A stretch of DNA of 64,000 nt, from positions 1-64,000 of the forward strand of contig NZ_JXYS01000004.1 of the NCBI RefSeq assembly GCF_000949295.1, read 5' to 3'. The notes below the pieces were generated by a model. It was not told the DNA's origin. It saw only the letters and a list, made by a program, of their open reading frames with translations, and did not search any database. A program made the position numbers and the translations under genes. The DNA comes from Acidithrix ferrooxidans (GTDB taxonomy: Bacteria > Actinomycetota > Acidimicrobiia > Acidimicrobiales > Acidimicrobiaceae). This document shows positions 29,733 to 38,561 of this stretch, in pieces (within the stretch, counting starts at the first letter, position 1; every line of letters begins with the position of its first letter).

Positions 29733-30657
29733 CTTGTAACGCTGCCACCACTGGCGCAAACTCCTCTAATTCATTTTGATGAATTACCCAATAGTTGAAA
29801 CCATATTCGCGACGCCTTGCCAAAATAGTCTCGGCAACCTGATCAACGGTCCCGCTCAAGACGATTGGAATCTCTCGCGCCTCTTTCCCTGATATGCCAA
29901 ATGCCGGGGCCATAGAGTCAATCCAGTCATTTGCATCCGGACCCACCTTAGCTATGAAGGAGAGGCACTGTAGGTCAACTTCACCTATGCGATCGCCCAT
30001 ATAGGAGTTGACCCATTTAAGTTTCTCATCAAAAGCATTCGGTCCAACCTCAGCAACCAAGCTAGGCCCCACAGCTCCAGATGCCAAGTTTACGTTGACT
30101 CCAACCACATCACCATGGCGAGAAGCGACCTCTAGCATCTTCTTGCCGCCTCCGCCCACTATCAGCTTTGGAGCCATTCCTTCTGGGATTGTAATAGTGC
30201 TAGCATTCTCCAACTGGTAGTACTCTCCAAAATAGCTAAAGGCAGAGCCCAAAAAGAGCCCCTTCATCACTATCAAAGCCTCTTCAAGGCGTGCGATTCT
30301 CTTGCTCGGTGAATCCATTGCAATGCCAGCTCTCTCGTAATCAGCCTTCATCCACCCGGCCCCTAAGCCAAACTCCAGTCGACCGCTGCTAATCACTGAA
30401 AGACAAGCGAGTTCCTGAGCCAAAACGACCGGGTGGCGATAGTCATTGCAAAAGACAAGTGCTCCCAAGGAGATCTCTTTGGTTCCAAGCGCAATGGCAG
30501 TTAGAGCAGATATCGGTGACCACTGATCGCCCCCGAGATGGTCAGGTAAAAAGATCGACGAAAAACCAAGGGCTTCAGCTCTTTGAGCAAGCTTCACCAA
30601 AGATTCAATATCGGTCGTCAATTCCGAAACTTGAACGCCAAACCTTAAATGCCGCAC
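29725..30657 (-). CDS. LLM-class (probably F420-dependent) oxidoreductase
   Basis: A 310-residue bacterial luciferase-like TIM-barrel protein. Recognisable features are the N-terminal 'RFGVQVSELTTDIESLVKLA', 'GFSSIFLPDHLGGDQWSPIS' (about residue 35), 'SSGRLEFGLGAGWMKADYER' (about 90) and 'APKLIVGGGGKKMLEVASRH' (about 160). This is the pattern of the F420-type LLM subfamily found in actinobacteria; cofactor and substrate are inferred from family only. It overlaps nadD by 8 bases, an arrangement that suggests cotranscription rather than functional linkage. Confidence 0.82.
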   Translation of the reverse strand: MRHLRFGVQVSELTTDIESLVKLAQRAEALGFSSIFLPDHLGGDQWSPISALTAIALGTKEISLGALVFCNDYRHPVVLAQELACLSVISSGRLEFGLGAGWMKADYERAGIAMDSPSKRIARLEEALIVMKGLFLGSAFSYFGEYYQLENASTITIPEGMAPKLIVGGGGKKMLEVASRHGDVVGVNVNLASGAVGPSLVAEVGPNAFDEKLKWVNSYMGDRIGEVDLQCLSFIAKVGPDANDWIDSMAPAFGISGKEAREIPIVLSGTVDQVAETILARRREYGFNYWVIHQNELEEFAPVVAALQGE

Positions 30658-30739
30658 GAGGTTACCCTTCAGTCGCTTTTGGCCATATCCTATAAGTAGA
30701 AAATATCCAAAGCTTTATTATTTCACAATTGGAATCAAC

Positions 30740-30877
30740 ATGATGAATCCTAATTCCATGTCGAGGAAAGTTCGGAATATCTTATTAGAGGGTCAATTGC
30801 AAACGCCTGAAAATGCCGGAGGGCTTACTCAAAGAGCGGTTGACAAAAATATGGAACTTGGGTTAGAGGTAAATTAA
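30740..30877 (+). CDS. 45-residue ORF coupled to DAHP synthase gene
   Basis: A short frame from ATG 30740 (or ATG 30743) ending TAA one base before the DAHP synthase ATG at 30879. A weak ribosome binding site GGAA lies upstream. The peptide is charged, with 'MSRKVRNILLEGQLQTPENA' in its first half and 'LTQRAVDKNMELGLEV' in its second; no tryptophan, tyrosine or phenylalanine occurs. That argues against a classical aromatic-amino-acid attenuation peptide. The end of this ORF contains the ribosome binding site (GAGGT) of the next gene, so translation of the two is probably coupled. I do not recognise the family. Confidence 0.5.
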   Translation: MMNPNSMSRKVRNILLEGQLQTPENAGGLTQRAVDKNMELGLEVN

Positions 30878-30878
30878 T

Positions 30879-32228
30879 ATGGAGACATCGGTGTGGACGC
30901 CTGACTCGTGGAGGAGACTCCCGATCGCCCAACAACCCGATTGGGACGACCCGAGCGAATTAGACGCGGTAGAAAAAGAACTGGGCAGCTACGCGCCTTT
31001 AGTTTATCCTTCTGAGATTCGAGAGCTCCAAAGCCAGCTCGCTAAAGCGGCTAAGGGTCAAGCCTTCGTGCTCCAAGCTGGAGACTGCGCGGAGTCATTC
31101 AACGACTTTTCAGCCGACGTAGTAAGAAACAAGTTGCGAGTCATCTTGCAAATGGCAGTAGTTCTAACTTATTCATCAGGGGTTCCAGTAATCAAAGTTG
31201 GCCGGATAGCGGGCCAATTCGCAAAACCAAGATCCTCTCCGATGGAAAAAATCAACGGCCAACTGCTTCCGGTATTTCGAGGGCATATAGTAAACGACGA
31301 TGAAGCCTCGATCGACGCAAGAAGACCCGACCCCAAAAGACTCCTCAGGGCCTACCATCAGTCGAGTGCCACCTTGAACCTACTGAGATCGTTGACACGC
31401 GGCGGCTTCTCAGACCTCTCCAGGGTGCACACCTGGAATCAAGAGTTCGTCGCATCATCAGCCGAAGGCCAAGCCTATGACGCGGTGGCCACTGAAATTG
31501 AGCGGGCTCTAAAGTTCATGGCCGCCTGTGGTATCGACCTTGAACGGGAAGAAACCCTTAGAAAAGTCGACTTTTGGACGTCACACGAGGCTCTTCTGCT
31601 TGGGTACGAATCGGCTATGACCAGATATGACCGGACCTCTAAAACCTATCTGGATCTTTCGTCGCATACAATTTGGATCGGCGAACGTACTCGCGAGCTC
31701 AATCATGCGCACATGGAATTCTTTAGCGGTATCTCTAATCCGATCGGTTGCAAGATAGGTCCAAGTGCAACACCAAAAGAAGTCATTGAAATCTGTGAAA
31801 AACTAAATCCCATGAGGATACCTGGCAGACTTAGCCTCGTCTCTCGAATGGGCTCAGAAAAGGTCCAATCAGTACTTCCCAAGCTGATAAGCGCGGTTCA
31901 ACAAGCAAACCATCCCGTCATTTGGTCCTGTGATCCGATGCACGGAAACACATTTGTCTCAGAAAATGGCTTTAAAACTCGAAACCTAGAGCAAGTAATT
32001 GACGAGGTTAGGGGATTCTTTCTAGTGCATCGCTCCCTTGGCACATGGCCCGGAGGACTCCACGTGGAGCTCACCGGCGAAGACGTGACAGAATGTCTCG
32101 GTGGTTCAGCCACGGTAAACGAAGAGGACCTAGATACCGCCTACAACACTATCTGTGATCCAAGATTGAATGCTAGGCAGAGTTTAGATCTCGCCTACCG
32201 GGTTGCGGAGATGTTAATAGGTGACTGA
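30879..32228 (+). CDS. aroG: Class II 3-deoxy-7-phosphoheptulonate (DAHP) synthase
   Basis: Condenses phosphoenolpyruvate with erythrose 4-phosphate, the first step of the shikimate pathway. The 449-residue protein is of the plant-like class II type found in actinobacteria. Marks are the opening 'WTPDSWRRLPIAQQPDW', 'AFVLQAGDCAESF' with the metal-ligand Cys (about residue 70), 'KVGRIAGQFAKPRSSP' (about 110), 'FWTSHEALLLGYE' (about 230), 'SNPIGCKIGPSATP' and 'HPVIWSCDPMHGNTF' (about 345). All are intact. It directly follows a 45-codon ORF. The gene symbol for this class varies between genomes (aroF/aroG/aroH). Confidence 0.93.
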   Translation: METSVWTPDSWRRLPIAQQPDWDDPSELDAVEKELGSYAPLVYPSEIRELQSQLAKAAKGQAFVLQAGDCAESFNDFSADVVRNKLRVILQMAVVLTYSSGVPVIKVGRIAGQFAKPRSSPMEKINGQLLPVFRGHIVNDDEASIDARRPDPKRLLRAYHQSSATLNLLRSLTRGGFSDLSRVHTWNQEFVASSAEGQAYDAVATEIERALKFMAACGIDLEREETLRKVDFWTSHEALLLGYESAMTRYDRTSKTYLDLSSHTIWIGERTRELNHAHMEFFSGISNPIGCKIGPSATPKEVIEICEKLNPMRIPGRLSLVSRMGSEKVQSVLPKLISAVQQANHPVIWSCDPMHGNTFVSENGFKTRNLEQVIDEVRGFFLVHRSLGTWPGGLHVELTGEDVTECLGGSATVNEEDLDTAYNTICDPRLNARQSLDLAYRVAEMLIGD

Positions 32229-32541
32229 CACAGCCGACATGTTGTCACCATGAACACTTGGATGGTCATTTAATACTGCCACTCCGGGTGCTATTTCAGA
32301 CCACTGCGCAACGACAAGCTATACACGTGATGGCACAGCCTGCCCAAAAATCACGAATTATTCCAGCTCAAATGGATTAATCATCGATTTAAACCGCTAA
32401 TAGGTTCAGTAATGTGCGCTTTGGTCGATACAAGCAACATAATAAAAACATCTCTGGGTGAGGTTTAAAGCGCTCGACTTCCTTCCTCAACCATGACAAA
32501 AACAAATATCAACTTAGAAAATTGGATGCGGAGTTTCCACT
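32229..32541. other. Intergenic before secreted repeat protein
   Basis: About 310 bases; no gene recognised. It presumably contains the promoter for the exported protein that follows. Confidence 0.45.
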
Positions 32542-34176
32542 ATGACAAAGCTAAAGTACGCAAAAGCAATTATCGGCTCGTGCGCGCTGGTGGCAGGCGC
32601 TGGTCTAGCACAGGCATCCCCACACCACGTCCTTGGCCGGCTAGCAAGCCCACAAAAGCTGTTTCACACAGCAAAGCTCACGGCAGCAACAACGATATCC
32701 GGATACCGCCTAATCAGCGCAAACGGAACCGTCTATACACACGGTGGGGATCGATTTTTTGGGGATGCCCATACCCTTTCGCTTGCTAAACCAATTGTTG
32801 GTTCAGCGCCCACTCCAGATGGCCTTGGCTATTGGCTAGTTGCTTCTGACGGTGGGATATTTTCCTACGGGGATGCAGCCTTCTATGGCTCAACCGGTGC
32901 AATGAGACTCAATAAGCCAATAGTGGGGATGGCCTCGACACCAGATGGCAAGGGATATTGGTTGGTCGCCTCTGACGGTGGGATATTTTCCTTTGGGGAT
33001 GCGGCCTTCTATGGCTCAACCGGTGCAATGACCCTAAATAAGCCAATAGTGGGGATGGCCTCGACACCAGATGGCAAGGGATATTGGTTGGTCGCCTCTG
33101 ACGGTGGGATATTTTCCTTTGGGGATGCAGCCTTCTATGGCTCAACCGGTGCAATGACCCTAAATAAGCCAATAGTGGGGATGGCCTCGACACCAGATGG
33201 CAAGGGATATTGGTTGGTCGCCTCTGACGGTGGGATATTTTCCTTTGGGGATGCAGCCTTCCATGGCTCAACCGGTGCAATCAAACTCAATAAGCCAATA
33301 GTGGGCATGCAGGCAACGCCAACTGGAGCAGGATATTGGTTGGTCGCCTCTGACGGTGGGATATTTTCCTTTGGGGATGCCAGCTATTACGGATCCCAAG
33401 GCGGTTCACAACTAACTTCTCCAATCATTGGAATCAACACCTCGAACCAAACTGTGGCGACAGCCTCTGGGGCTACTGGCTTTGACGTTAGCAACTTCCA
33501 ATGCGCCAGCACGGCATCTCCAGCCACTGGCACGTTCGCAATCATAGAAGTAAATGGCTGGCCTTTTTCCGCCACCAATCCTTGTATTACCAAAGAAGCC
33601 TCCTGGGCGGGAAACAACTATCAGCTCTACACATTCTTAGCACTTCCGATTTCAGGAAACACGTCGAATCCCACCTGGAACCCATCCACCCCAACTACCG
33701 ATTATTCTGTCGGGCCAAAGAGCACTACTGATATTGCATCTCAGGCTTACAACTATGGATACAACGCCGCAAAATATTCCTATGCGGCTGCCTCGAGCCA
33801 AGGAGCAACTTCCAACATATGGTGGATCGACGTTGAGGGTGCCACGAACTATTGGAGCCAGATTCCGTCCCTAAACGTAGCCGCTATACAAGGTGCCGCT
33901 GACTACCTAAGTTCGACCGGCGTTGTGGTCGGCCTTTACTCAGGGAATGCAGGGATGTACGCACAGATCACGACTGGCACAACCAGCGGAGCCGGGGCGA
34001 TAATAGCGGGGGCAAAAGGTGGTCCAATACCCCTATGGTTCTACTCTGCAAGCGGAAGCGCCGCGTGTACAGCCACCACGAATCCATCGGGAAACCTAAA
34101 TCCATTCGCCGGAGGTATCCCTTGGTACATTCAAAGTCAGCTTCCAAACGGTATGGACGTAGACTACTCGTGCTAG
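32542..34176 (+). CDS. Secreted repeat protein with C-terminal DUF1906/GH25-like domain
   Basis: A 544-residue exported protein. A signal peptide is visible ('KYAKAIIGSCALVAGAGLAQ' followed by ASP). Residues about 50-300 consist of a half unit and five 42-residue repeats, each containing 'GYWLVASDGGIFSFGDA' and 'FYGSTGAM', with a beta-propeller-like pattern. From about residue 312 a different domain begins, 'GFDVSNFQCAS', with 'FAIIEVNGWPF', 'WWIDVEGATNYW' and 'GVVVGLYSGNAGMY'. This resembles the TIM-barrel DUF1906 / glycoside hydrolase 25-like domain of cell-wall-acting proteins, with acidic residues in the expected D-x-S and D-x-E contexts. A role at the cell wall or surface is likely; the ligand is unknown. 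Confidence 0.75.
   Translation: MTKLKYAKAIIGSCALVAGAGLAQASPHHVLGRLASPQKLFHTAKLTAATTISGYRLISANGTVYTHGGDRFFGDAHTLSLAKPIVGSAPTPDGLGYWLVASDGGIFSYGDAAFYGSTGAMRLNKPIVGMASTPDGKGYWLVASDGGIFSFGDAAFYGSTGAMTLNKPIVGMASTPDGKGYWLVASDGGIFSFGDAAFYGSTGAMTLNKPIVGMASTPDGKGYWLVASDGGIFSFGDAAFHGSTGAIKLNKPIVGMQATPTGAGYWLVASDGGIFSFGDASYYGSQGGSQLTSPIIGINTSNQTVATASGATGFDVSNFQCASTASPATGTFAIIEVNGWPFSATNPCITKEASWAGNNYQLYTFLALPISGNTSNPTWNPSTPTTDYSVGPKSTTDIASQAYNYGYNAAKYSYAAASSQGATSNIWWIDVEGATNYWSQIPSLNVAAIQGAADYLSSTGVVVGLYSGNAGMYAQITTGTTSGAGAIIAGAKGGPIPLWFYSASGSAACTATTNPSGNLNPFAGGIPWYIQSQLPNGMDVDYSC
32788..33417 (+). repeat. Five tandem 126-bp coding repeats
   Basis: Units begin at about 32788, 32914, 33040, 33166 and 33292. 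Units two to four are nearly identical at the DNA level; the first and last are more diverged. The high identity inside indicates recent duplication or gene conversion, and the copy number could change by recombination without shifting the frame, because 126 is divisible by three. Confidence 0.92.
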
Positions 34177-34580
34177 GTTCCACACAGAGGGCGATCTAAG
34201 GCTACCCATAAATTTAGGCGCAAAGCAACGGTCTAGATTGCATTGATAATTCGTGCCATTAGTTACATCTTGGAAAAGATACTTCAGTGGAAAAACTTGC
34301 AAAATAAGAGATTCCAAAGGTCCAAGCTAGGTCGTTAGCGCCAAGTGAATTTCAACAGTGGACTATTGCTGGCACCACTAAAGACTCTAAGGCAAGAAAT
34401 TAGCGTACCTATCATTGAGATGGACAAACTACCACAGCTATCGATTAAGGCAAACATTGCAGTTCAATCTTATGTCGCAAAGCAAAAGCAAGTGAGCCAC
34501 CACCGCACTCTTTAATATAAAGTGCCAATAAGTCAATAGATCCCTCATTATCCTCCTAAGATCGCAGTCGGAGGAGTTAG
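34177..34580. other. Intergenic, no gene seen
   Basis: About 400 bases. Short minus-strand ORFs here have no ribosome binding site or recognisable motif. A GGAGGAG just before 34581 belongs to the next gene. Confidence 0.45.
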
Positions 34581-35012
34581 ATGAAAAATAGAGTTATATC
34601 AGAGTCCATAGAAGTTAACACAAGCGCGTCAAACGTCTTTGATCTACTGGCCCAACCCAAAAAGCATTCAAGCTTCGACGGCTCGAATTCGGTGAAAGGT
34701 AACATCTCTGGACCAGACCGTCTCTACCTAGGAGCCAAATTCTCAATGTCAATGAAACTTGGAATTCCTTACCGTATTACAAATGAGGTCGTTGAATTCG
34801 AAGAGGGGCGCATCATCGCTTGGCGCCATTGGGGCCATCACATTTGGCGCTATGAACTTTTAGAGCTAGATGCCTCCAGATGCAGGGTCACCGAAACGTT
34901 CGACTATCGCAACGCTAGGAGCCCAAAGATGCTCGAACTAACTAAAGCTCCAAAAACGAATCAAAGATCGATAATTGCCACCTTGAATCGTATAGCAAAA
35001 CTTTACTCTTGA
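34581..35012 (+). CDS. SRPBCC-family protein
   Basis: A 143-residue START-like/SRPBCC-fold protein (polyketide cyclase/dehydrase-like). The pattern is typical: 'ISESIEVNTSASNVFDLLAQ' at the N-terminus, a central 'GRIIAWRHWGHHIWRYELLE' and 'SRCRVTETFDYRNA' near residue 110. Members bind hydrophobic ligands in a deep cavity; the ligand here is unknown. The start has a very strong ribosome binding site (GGAGGAG). It is a single gene with long gaps on both sides. Confidence 0.8.
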   Translation: MKNRVISESIEVNTSASNVFDLLAQPKKHSSFDGSNSVKGNISGPDRLYLGAKFSMSMKLGIPYRITNEVVEFEEGRIIAWRHWGHHIWRYELLELDASRCRVTETFDYRNARSPKMLELTKAPKTNQRSIIATLNRIAKLYS

Positions 35013-35471
35013 GGACTCCACTGTTTGAGGCCGGACAATAAGCCCTCTGTGCGAGCGATTGGTTGGGTGGTTGATAGATGGATAGATTGATTGCGTTTAT
35101 CCAGCAATTTTATGGATATTCATGGATTCTAAGACATTACAACTAATAACAAATAATAGGCGATAAGACTGGCATCTTTCGCAATTGATAGTCATTGGGC
35201 GCATTTAAAGATTCAATAGATGGATTTGCCTCATCCCGATCTTTGAAATGTGTCATTACCTAGGAATATCGGTACTCAAAATGATTGATTATGACTAGCG
35301 CCATTGCAATTGATAGTAGACACCAAATCCTCAACCAAATTTCGCCCAGTCTATTATAATAATGGCAAGTCGACACTTCACAAAGACTCTTACAATCTCC
35401 GTGTCTATCAAGCGCTGCGGATCACATGGATCTCTTCGCATCTCAATTAATCCTGTTGATCGCCACAAAAC
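35013..35471. other. Intergenic, no gene seen
   Basis: About 460 bases between convergent genes. A short GATAGATGGATAGATTGATT-like low-complexity tract lies near 35074-35093. No terminator with a clear U-run was found. Confidence 0.45.
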
Positions 35472-36158
35472 CTATCTGGCGTGAACTGGATATATCTCTT
35501 GGATACTTGCACCTAAAAAGCTCGAAAGACGAGGGGTTCTAGCCCCCTCAATTGAGTCACGACAGACCAAAAGCGAATGAACGCTTGCGATCTCAATGAC
35601 GTATTGTTTGAGAGAGGTAACTCCGGTTCCCTTGCATATTGCATAAGCACTAGATATTGGACCTCGGTGCGTAAATACAAAGGTCGGACCTTCGCGTGCG
35701 TCCTGTCCCGCCGCCAAAAGTGCGTTACTAGCCTCCGCCAAAAGTTCTCCCAAGCAGAGGTCTACCCTGTCGTACATTTGCACGATTGACTCGCCACCCG
35801 GGCCAATCGCAGAGTCAATTTTGACCTCCACCAAGCTCAGGTTCGCCCATGCCTTACCATCGTCTTCTCCTGGATCTATCTCACAAAGGCCACAGAGGCG
35901 TTCTATGACACTTGGATCGATCCCAATCGCTAACTGAGCAGTCTGAGTTGTTCGCAAAATCGACGAGGCCACCACCCTTGAAGAAGAGATTGTAGAGAAT
36001 TTCGAAGACAAAAATTCCCCTAGCTCAAGCGATTGAGCCATCCCAAATGAACTCAAGCCTCTACAGCCAAGATGTCCCCCAACAACCATATCCAAGGTGG
36101 ATTGCGACTCCCCGTGACGAATCAAGATAAGCTCGATGAACCCTTTAGCCTTTTCCAT
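35472..36158 (-). CDS. Histidine phosphatase family protein
   Basis: A 228-residue phosphoglycerate-mutase-like phosphatase. The catalytic phospho-His is in 'LILIRHGESQ' near the N-terminus. The second conserved Arg lies in 'VASSILRTTQTAQL' (about residue 67), a Glu in 'LCEIDPGEDDG', and the late His in 'TFVFTHRGPISS' (about 165). It is therefore likely an active broad-specificity phosphatase; the substrate is unknown. ATG 36158 is preferred to the upstream TTG 36167. It is the last gene of a minus-strand run that starts with the MoxR and VWA genes, about 60 bases after the VWA stop. Confidence 0.82.
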   Translation of the reverse strand: MEKAKGFIELILIRHGESQSTLDMVVGGHLGCRGLSSFGMAQSLELGEFLSSKFSTISSSRVVASSILRTTQTAQLAIGIDPSVIERLCGLCEIDPGEDDGKAWANLSLVEVKIDSAIGPGGESIVQMYDRVDLCLGELLAEASNALLAAGQDAREGPTFVFTHRGPISSAYAICKGTGVTSLKQYVIEIASVHSLLVCRDSIEGARTPRLSSFLGASIQEIYPVHAR

Positions 36159-36217
36159 CGCCCTCAAATACTCCCGGTCAAAGATTTCTAGGTTAGGTTC
36201 ATAATCTTCAAGAAAAC

Positions 36218-37639
36218 CTAACCTAGACGATCCACGAACTCTTCAAGCTGACGCAAATTCCGACATTCAACTACGCTGTCACAATATTTAGCGTACTCAG
36301 AGATGATCGAATCTCCAGAATTCCAATAGTTAGAGGGCTCTGGATTCAGCCAAAAAAGAGCTCTTGCATTTCTCCTAAGCTTGGCCAACAATTCCGCACG
36401 CGAGGAATGGTAATTGTTTCTGGCATCTCCCAAGATGATTATGGTCGACTTTTTATTAATCGATCTACCATATCGCTCTTCAAATTGCGACAGCGCATTT
36501 CCGTAGTCGGTATGGCCATCGATGTGAACAACATTGGCCTTGGTGTTTATATCTCGCAAAGCATCTTCGATGGAGGAGGCAGCATCGAAGTAGGCCGTAA
36601 CCTCGTCACAAGCGTCGATGAAGACAAAACTCCTCACCTTCGAAAATTGCTCAGAGAGGGCGTAGACGAGTTGCAGCGCAAAACGAGCAAAGGACGAGAC
36701 GGAGCCCGAAATGTCAGCAACGATAAATATCTCTGGCTTAGAGGGCCGTGGTGAACGAAACTTCAACGCCATAGGTACGCCACCATAACCCAATGATTCG
36801 CGAAAGGTCTTGCGAAAATCTAAGCCGCCCTTATGGCCAAGGCGTCGTCGCCGAGCCAAACGTGCGGCAAGCTTGTTCGCGAGAGGATTTATCGCGTGGC
36901 GAATTTTAGCTATCTCATCACGGGATGCCTGCATGAATTCGATATCTTCTGGAAGCGTAGGTCGCATAGTCTTAGCAACCGCTCTGGCACCACGATCCTC
37001 AACTAATAGCTGGCGCACCTCGTCAGCGACTGCAGAGCGAAGATTGGATAATAGTTCTTGTAGATCGTTTTCAACGACTGCGTCTGACATCTTGCCACCA
37101 TCTAAGTCGCCAGATCGCGCCTCTCGTAACGCATCGTAGATCATCTCGATATTTAGTTGCTTTAGGGTCCTGTAGGTATAGTAGACACCACTTACTGCGC
37201 GTCCTGGCTCCATACCTGCATATCTAGCTACCGCTCCGCGTGCCAAACGCGACAGCCGAGCACGATCATTCTCCAAAAGCGCCTTTATGATCCAACTGCG
37301 CAGTTCACCTCCGGAGTCCCCTTGGTCGCGCGCCCCTTGAATCTCCGATCCCTTGGAGTCGTCACCCTCGCCCTCATGGTCTGGGGCCAGACCATGAGGG
37401 TCTTCAATCTCCAAAGAAGACCTTGATCTCTTTGAAAAAAAGACATCAAAGATAAGGTCGAAGACTTCACTATGGGACTCATCCTTTACCAAGGTGGCAT
37501 AAAGGGCAACCCGAAAGGAGCTTCTGTCGACTTCACCTATTGCCGATATTGCCCTACCTGCATCAACCACCTCAGTCATTGAAACGGGAACACCAGCAAG
37601 GCGCAAGGTCTCTGCAAAGTCTACGATCTGATCAAACAT
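36218..37639 (-). CDS. VWA domain protein, CoxE-like
   Basis: A 473-residue protein with a C-terminal von Willebrand factor A domain (about 310-470). The MIDAS metal-binding motif is intact in 'IFIVADISGSVSSFARFALQ' (D-x-S-x-S), followed by 'VRSFVFIDACDEVTAYF' and 'TIIILGDARNNYHSSRAELL'. The N-terminal part is helical and resembles CoxE-like proteins, which work with MoxR-type AAA ATPases in metal-cofactor insertion or complex remodelling. The MoxR ATPase gene ends 9 bases upstream, so the two form a chaperone pair. No carbon-monoxide dehydrogenase genes are in the window, so the client is unknown. Confidence 0.85.
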   Translation of the reverse strand: MFDQIVDFAETLRLAGVPVSMTEVVDAGRAISAIGEVDRSSFRVALYATLVKDESHSEVFDLIFDVFFSKRSRSSLEIEDPHGLAPDHEGEGDDSKGSEIQGARDQGDSGGELRSWIIKALLENDRARLSRLARGAVARYAGMEPGRAVSGVYYTYRTLKQLNIEMIYDALREARSGDLDGGKMSDAVVENDLQELLSNLRSAVADEVRQLLVEDRGARAVAKTMRPTLPEDIEFMQASRDEIAKIRHAINPLANKLAARLARRRRLGHKGGLDFRKTFRESLGYGGVPMALKFRSPRPSKPEIFIVADISGSVSSFARFALQLVYALSEQFSKVRSFVFIDACDEVTAYFDAASSIEDALRDINTKANVVHIDGHTDYGNALSQFEERYGRSINKKSTIIILGDARNNYHSSRAELLAKLRRNARALFWLNPEPSNYWNSGDSIISEYAKYCDSVVECRNLRQLEEFVDRLG

Positions 37640-37648
37640 AGCGCTAAC

Positions 37649-38542
37649 CTAGGAGACCTTAGACAATACTTTTTCAATGTCAGCCTGATATTTCAATAAG
37701 ACATTGAGAGTTGAGATCACCATTGGCTGTTCAAGTTCAGTCGCCCCTAGTGTCATCAAAGTGATAGCCCAATCTAGCGACTCAGAGATAGATGGATGTT
37801 TCTTCAAATCCAATGTTCGAAGCATCGCCAAGAAATCAGCTATCGAATTAGCCAACGCACTTGAAAGCCCAGGAACGCGCATAGTCAAAATAGCCTTTTC
37901 GCGATCACGGTCAGGATAGCCGATGTGCAAAAACAGACATCGTCTCTTTAGGGCTTCAGAGAGTTCGCGAGTATTATTCGACGTCAGAATTACAAGCGGA
38001 TGACGAGTGGCGCTAATCGTACCATATTCAGGTATGGTGACCTGAAAATCTGAAAGTAATTCCAAGAATAGGGCTTCGGTCTCAACCTCGACCCGATCGA
38101 TCTCGTCGATCAGCAAGACGGCGGGGGCCGATGTAACTATTGCCTTCAGCAATGGGCGATAGAGCAGGAACTCACTTGAAAAGATGTCGGACTTTACTTC
38201 ATCCCACTCCGCCGAAGCACCCGAGGCTTGTGCTGACTGAATCCTAAGCAACTGCTTTGAATAATTCCACTCGTAGATGGCTTTAGCATCGTCCAAACCT
38301 TCATAACATTGGAGGCGAATCAGTTCGGCACCCAACGAGCTCGAGAGAGCTTTTGCCAACTCGGTTTTACCGGTTCCCGCTGGTCCTTCAACTAATATTG
38401 GCTTGCGAAGAACTATTGATAGAAATACAGTAGTTGAAATCGTCTTGTTGGAGAGGTACTTAGCCCCCAATAGGGCCTCATCTACCATTTCGATAGTCTT
38501 AAATTCCTGTCCGGTTGATATATAATCCTGATTCAATTGCAT
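37649..38542 (-). CDS. MoxR-family AAA ATPase
   Basis: A 297-residue AAA+ ATPase of the MoxR group. Walker A is 'LVEGPAGTGKTELAKALSSS' (about residue 48), Walker B is 'PAVLLIDEIDRVEVETEALF' (about 140), and sensor-type 'HPLVILTSNNTRELSEALKR' with an arginine finger follows (about 190). ATG 38542 is chosen because the longer frame (38581) would overlap proA. It pairs with the VWA protein gene 9 bases downstream and starts 19 bases after the proA stop, so it may be read together with proBA. It probably assembles or activates an unknown complex. Confidence 0.88.
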   Translation of the reverse strand: MQLNQDYISTGQEFKTIEMVDEALLGAKYLSNKTISTTVFLSIVLRKPILVEGPAGTGKTELAKALSSSLGAELIRLQCYEGLDDAKAIYEWNYSKQLLRIQSAQASGASAEWDEVKSDIFSSEFLLYRPLLKAIVTSAPAVLLIDEIDRVEVETEALFLELLSDFQVTIPEYGTISATRHPLVILTSNNTRELSEALKRRCLFLHIGYPDRDREKAILTMRVPGLSSALANSIADFLAMLRTLDLKKHPSISESLDWAITLMTLGATELEQPMVISTLNVLLKYQADIEKVLSKVS

Positions 38543-38561
38543 CTTTCTAAATATTATGTAA

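Noticed and set aside
32909-33280. 123-codon minus-strand repetitive ORF
   Set aside because: Antisense of the 126-bp repeats; it is open only because the repeat unit is divisible by three.
32788-33417. Possible CRISPR-like array
   Set aside because: The repeats are contiguous 126-bp coding units without spacers.
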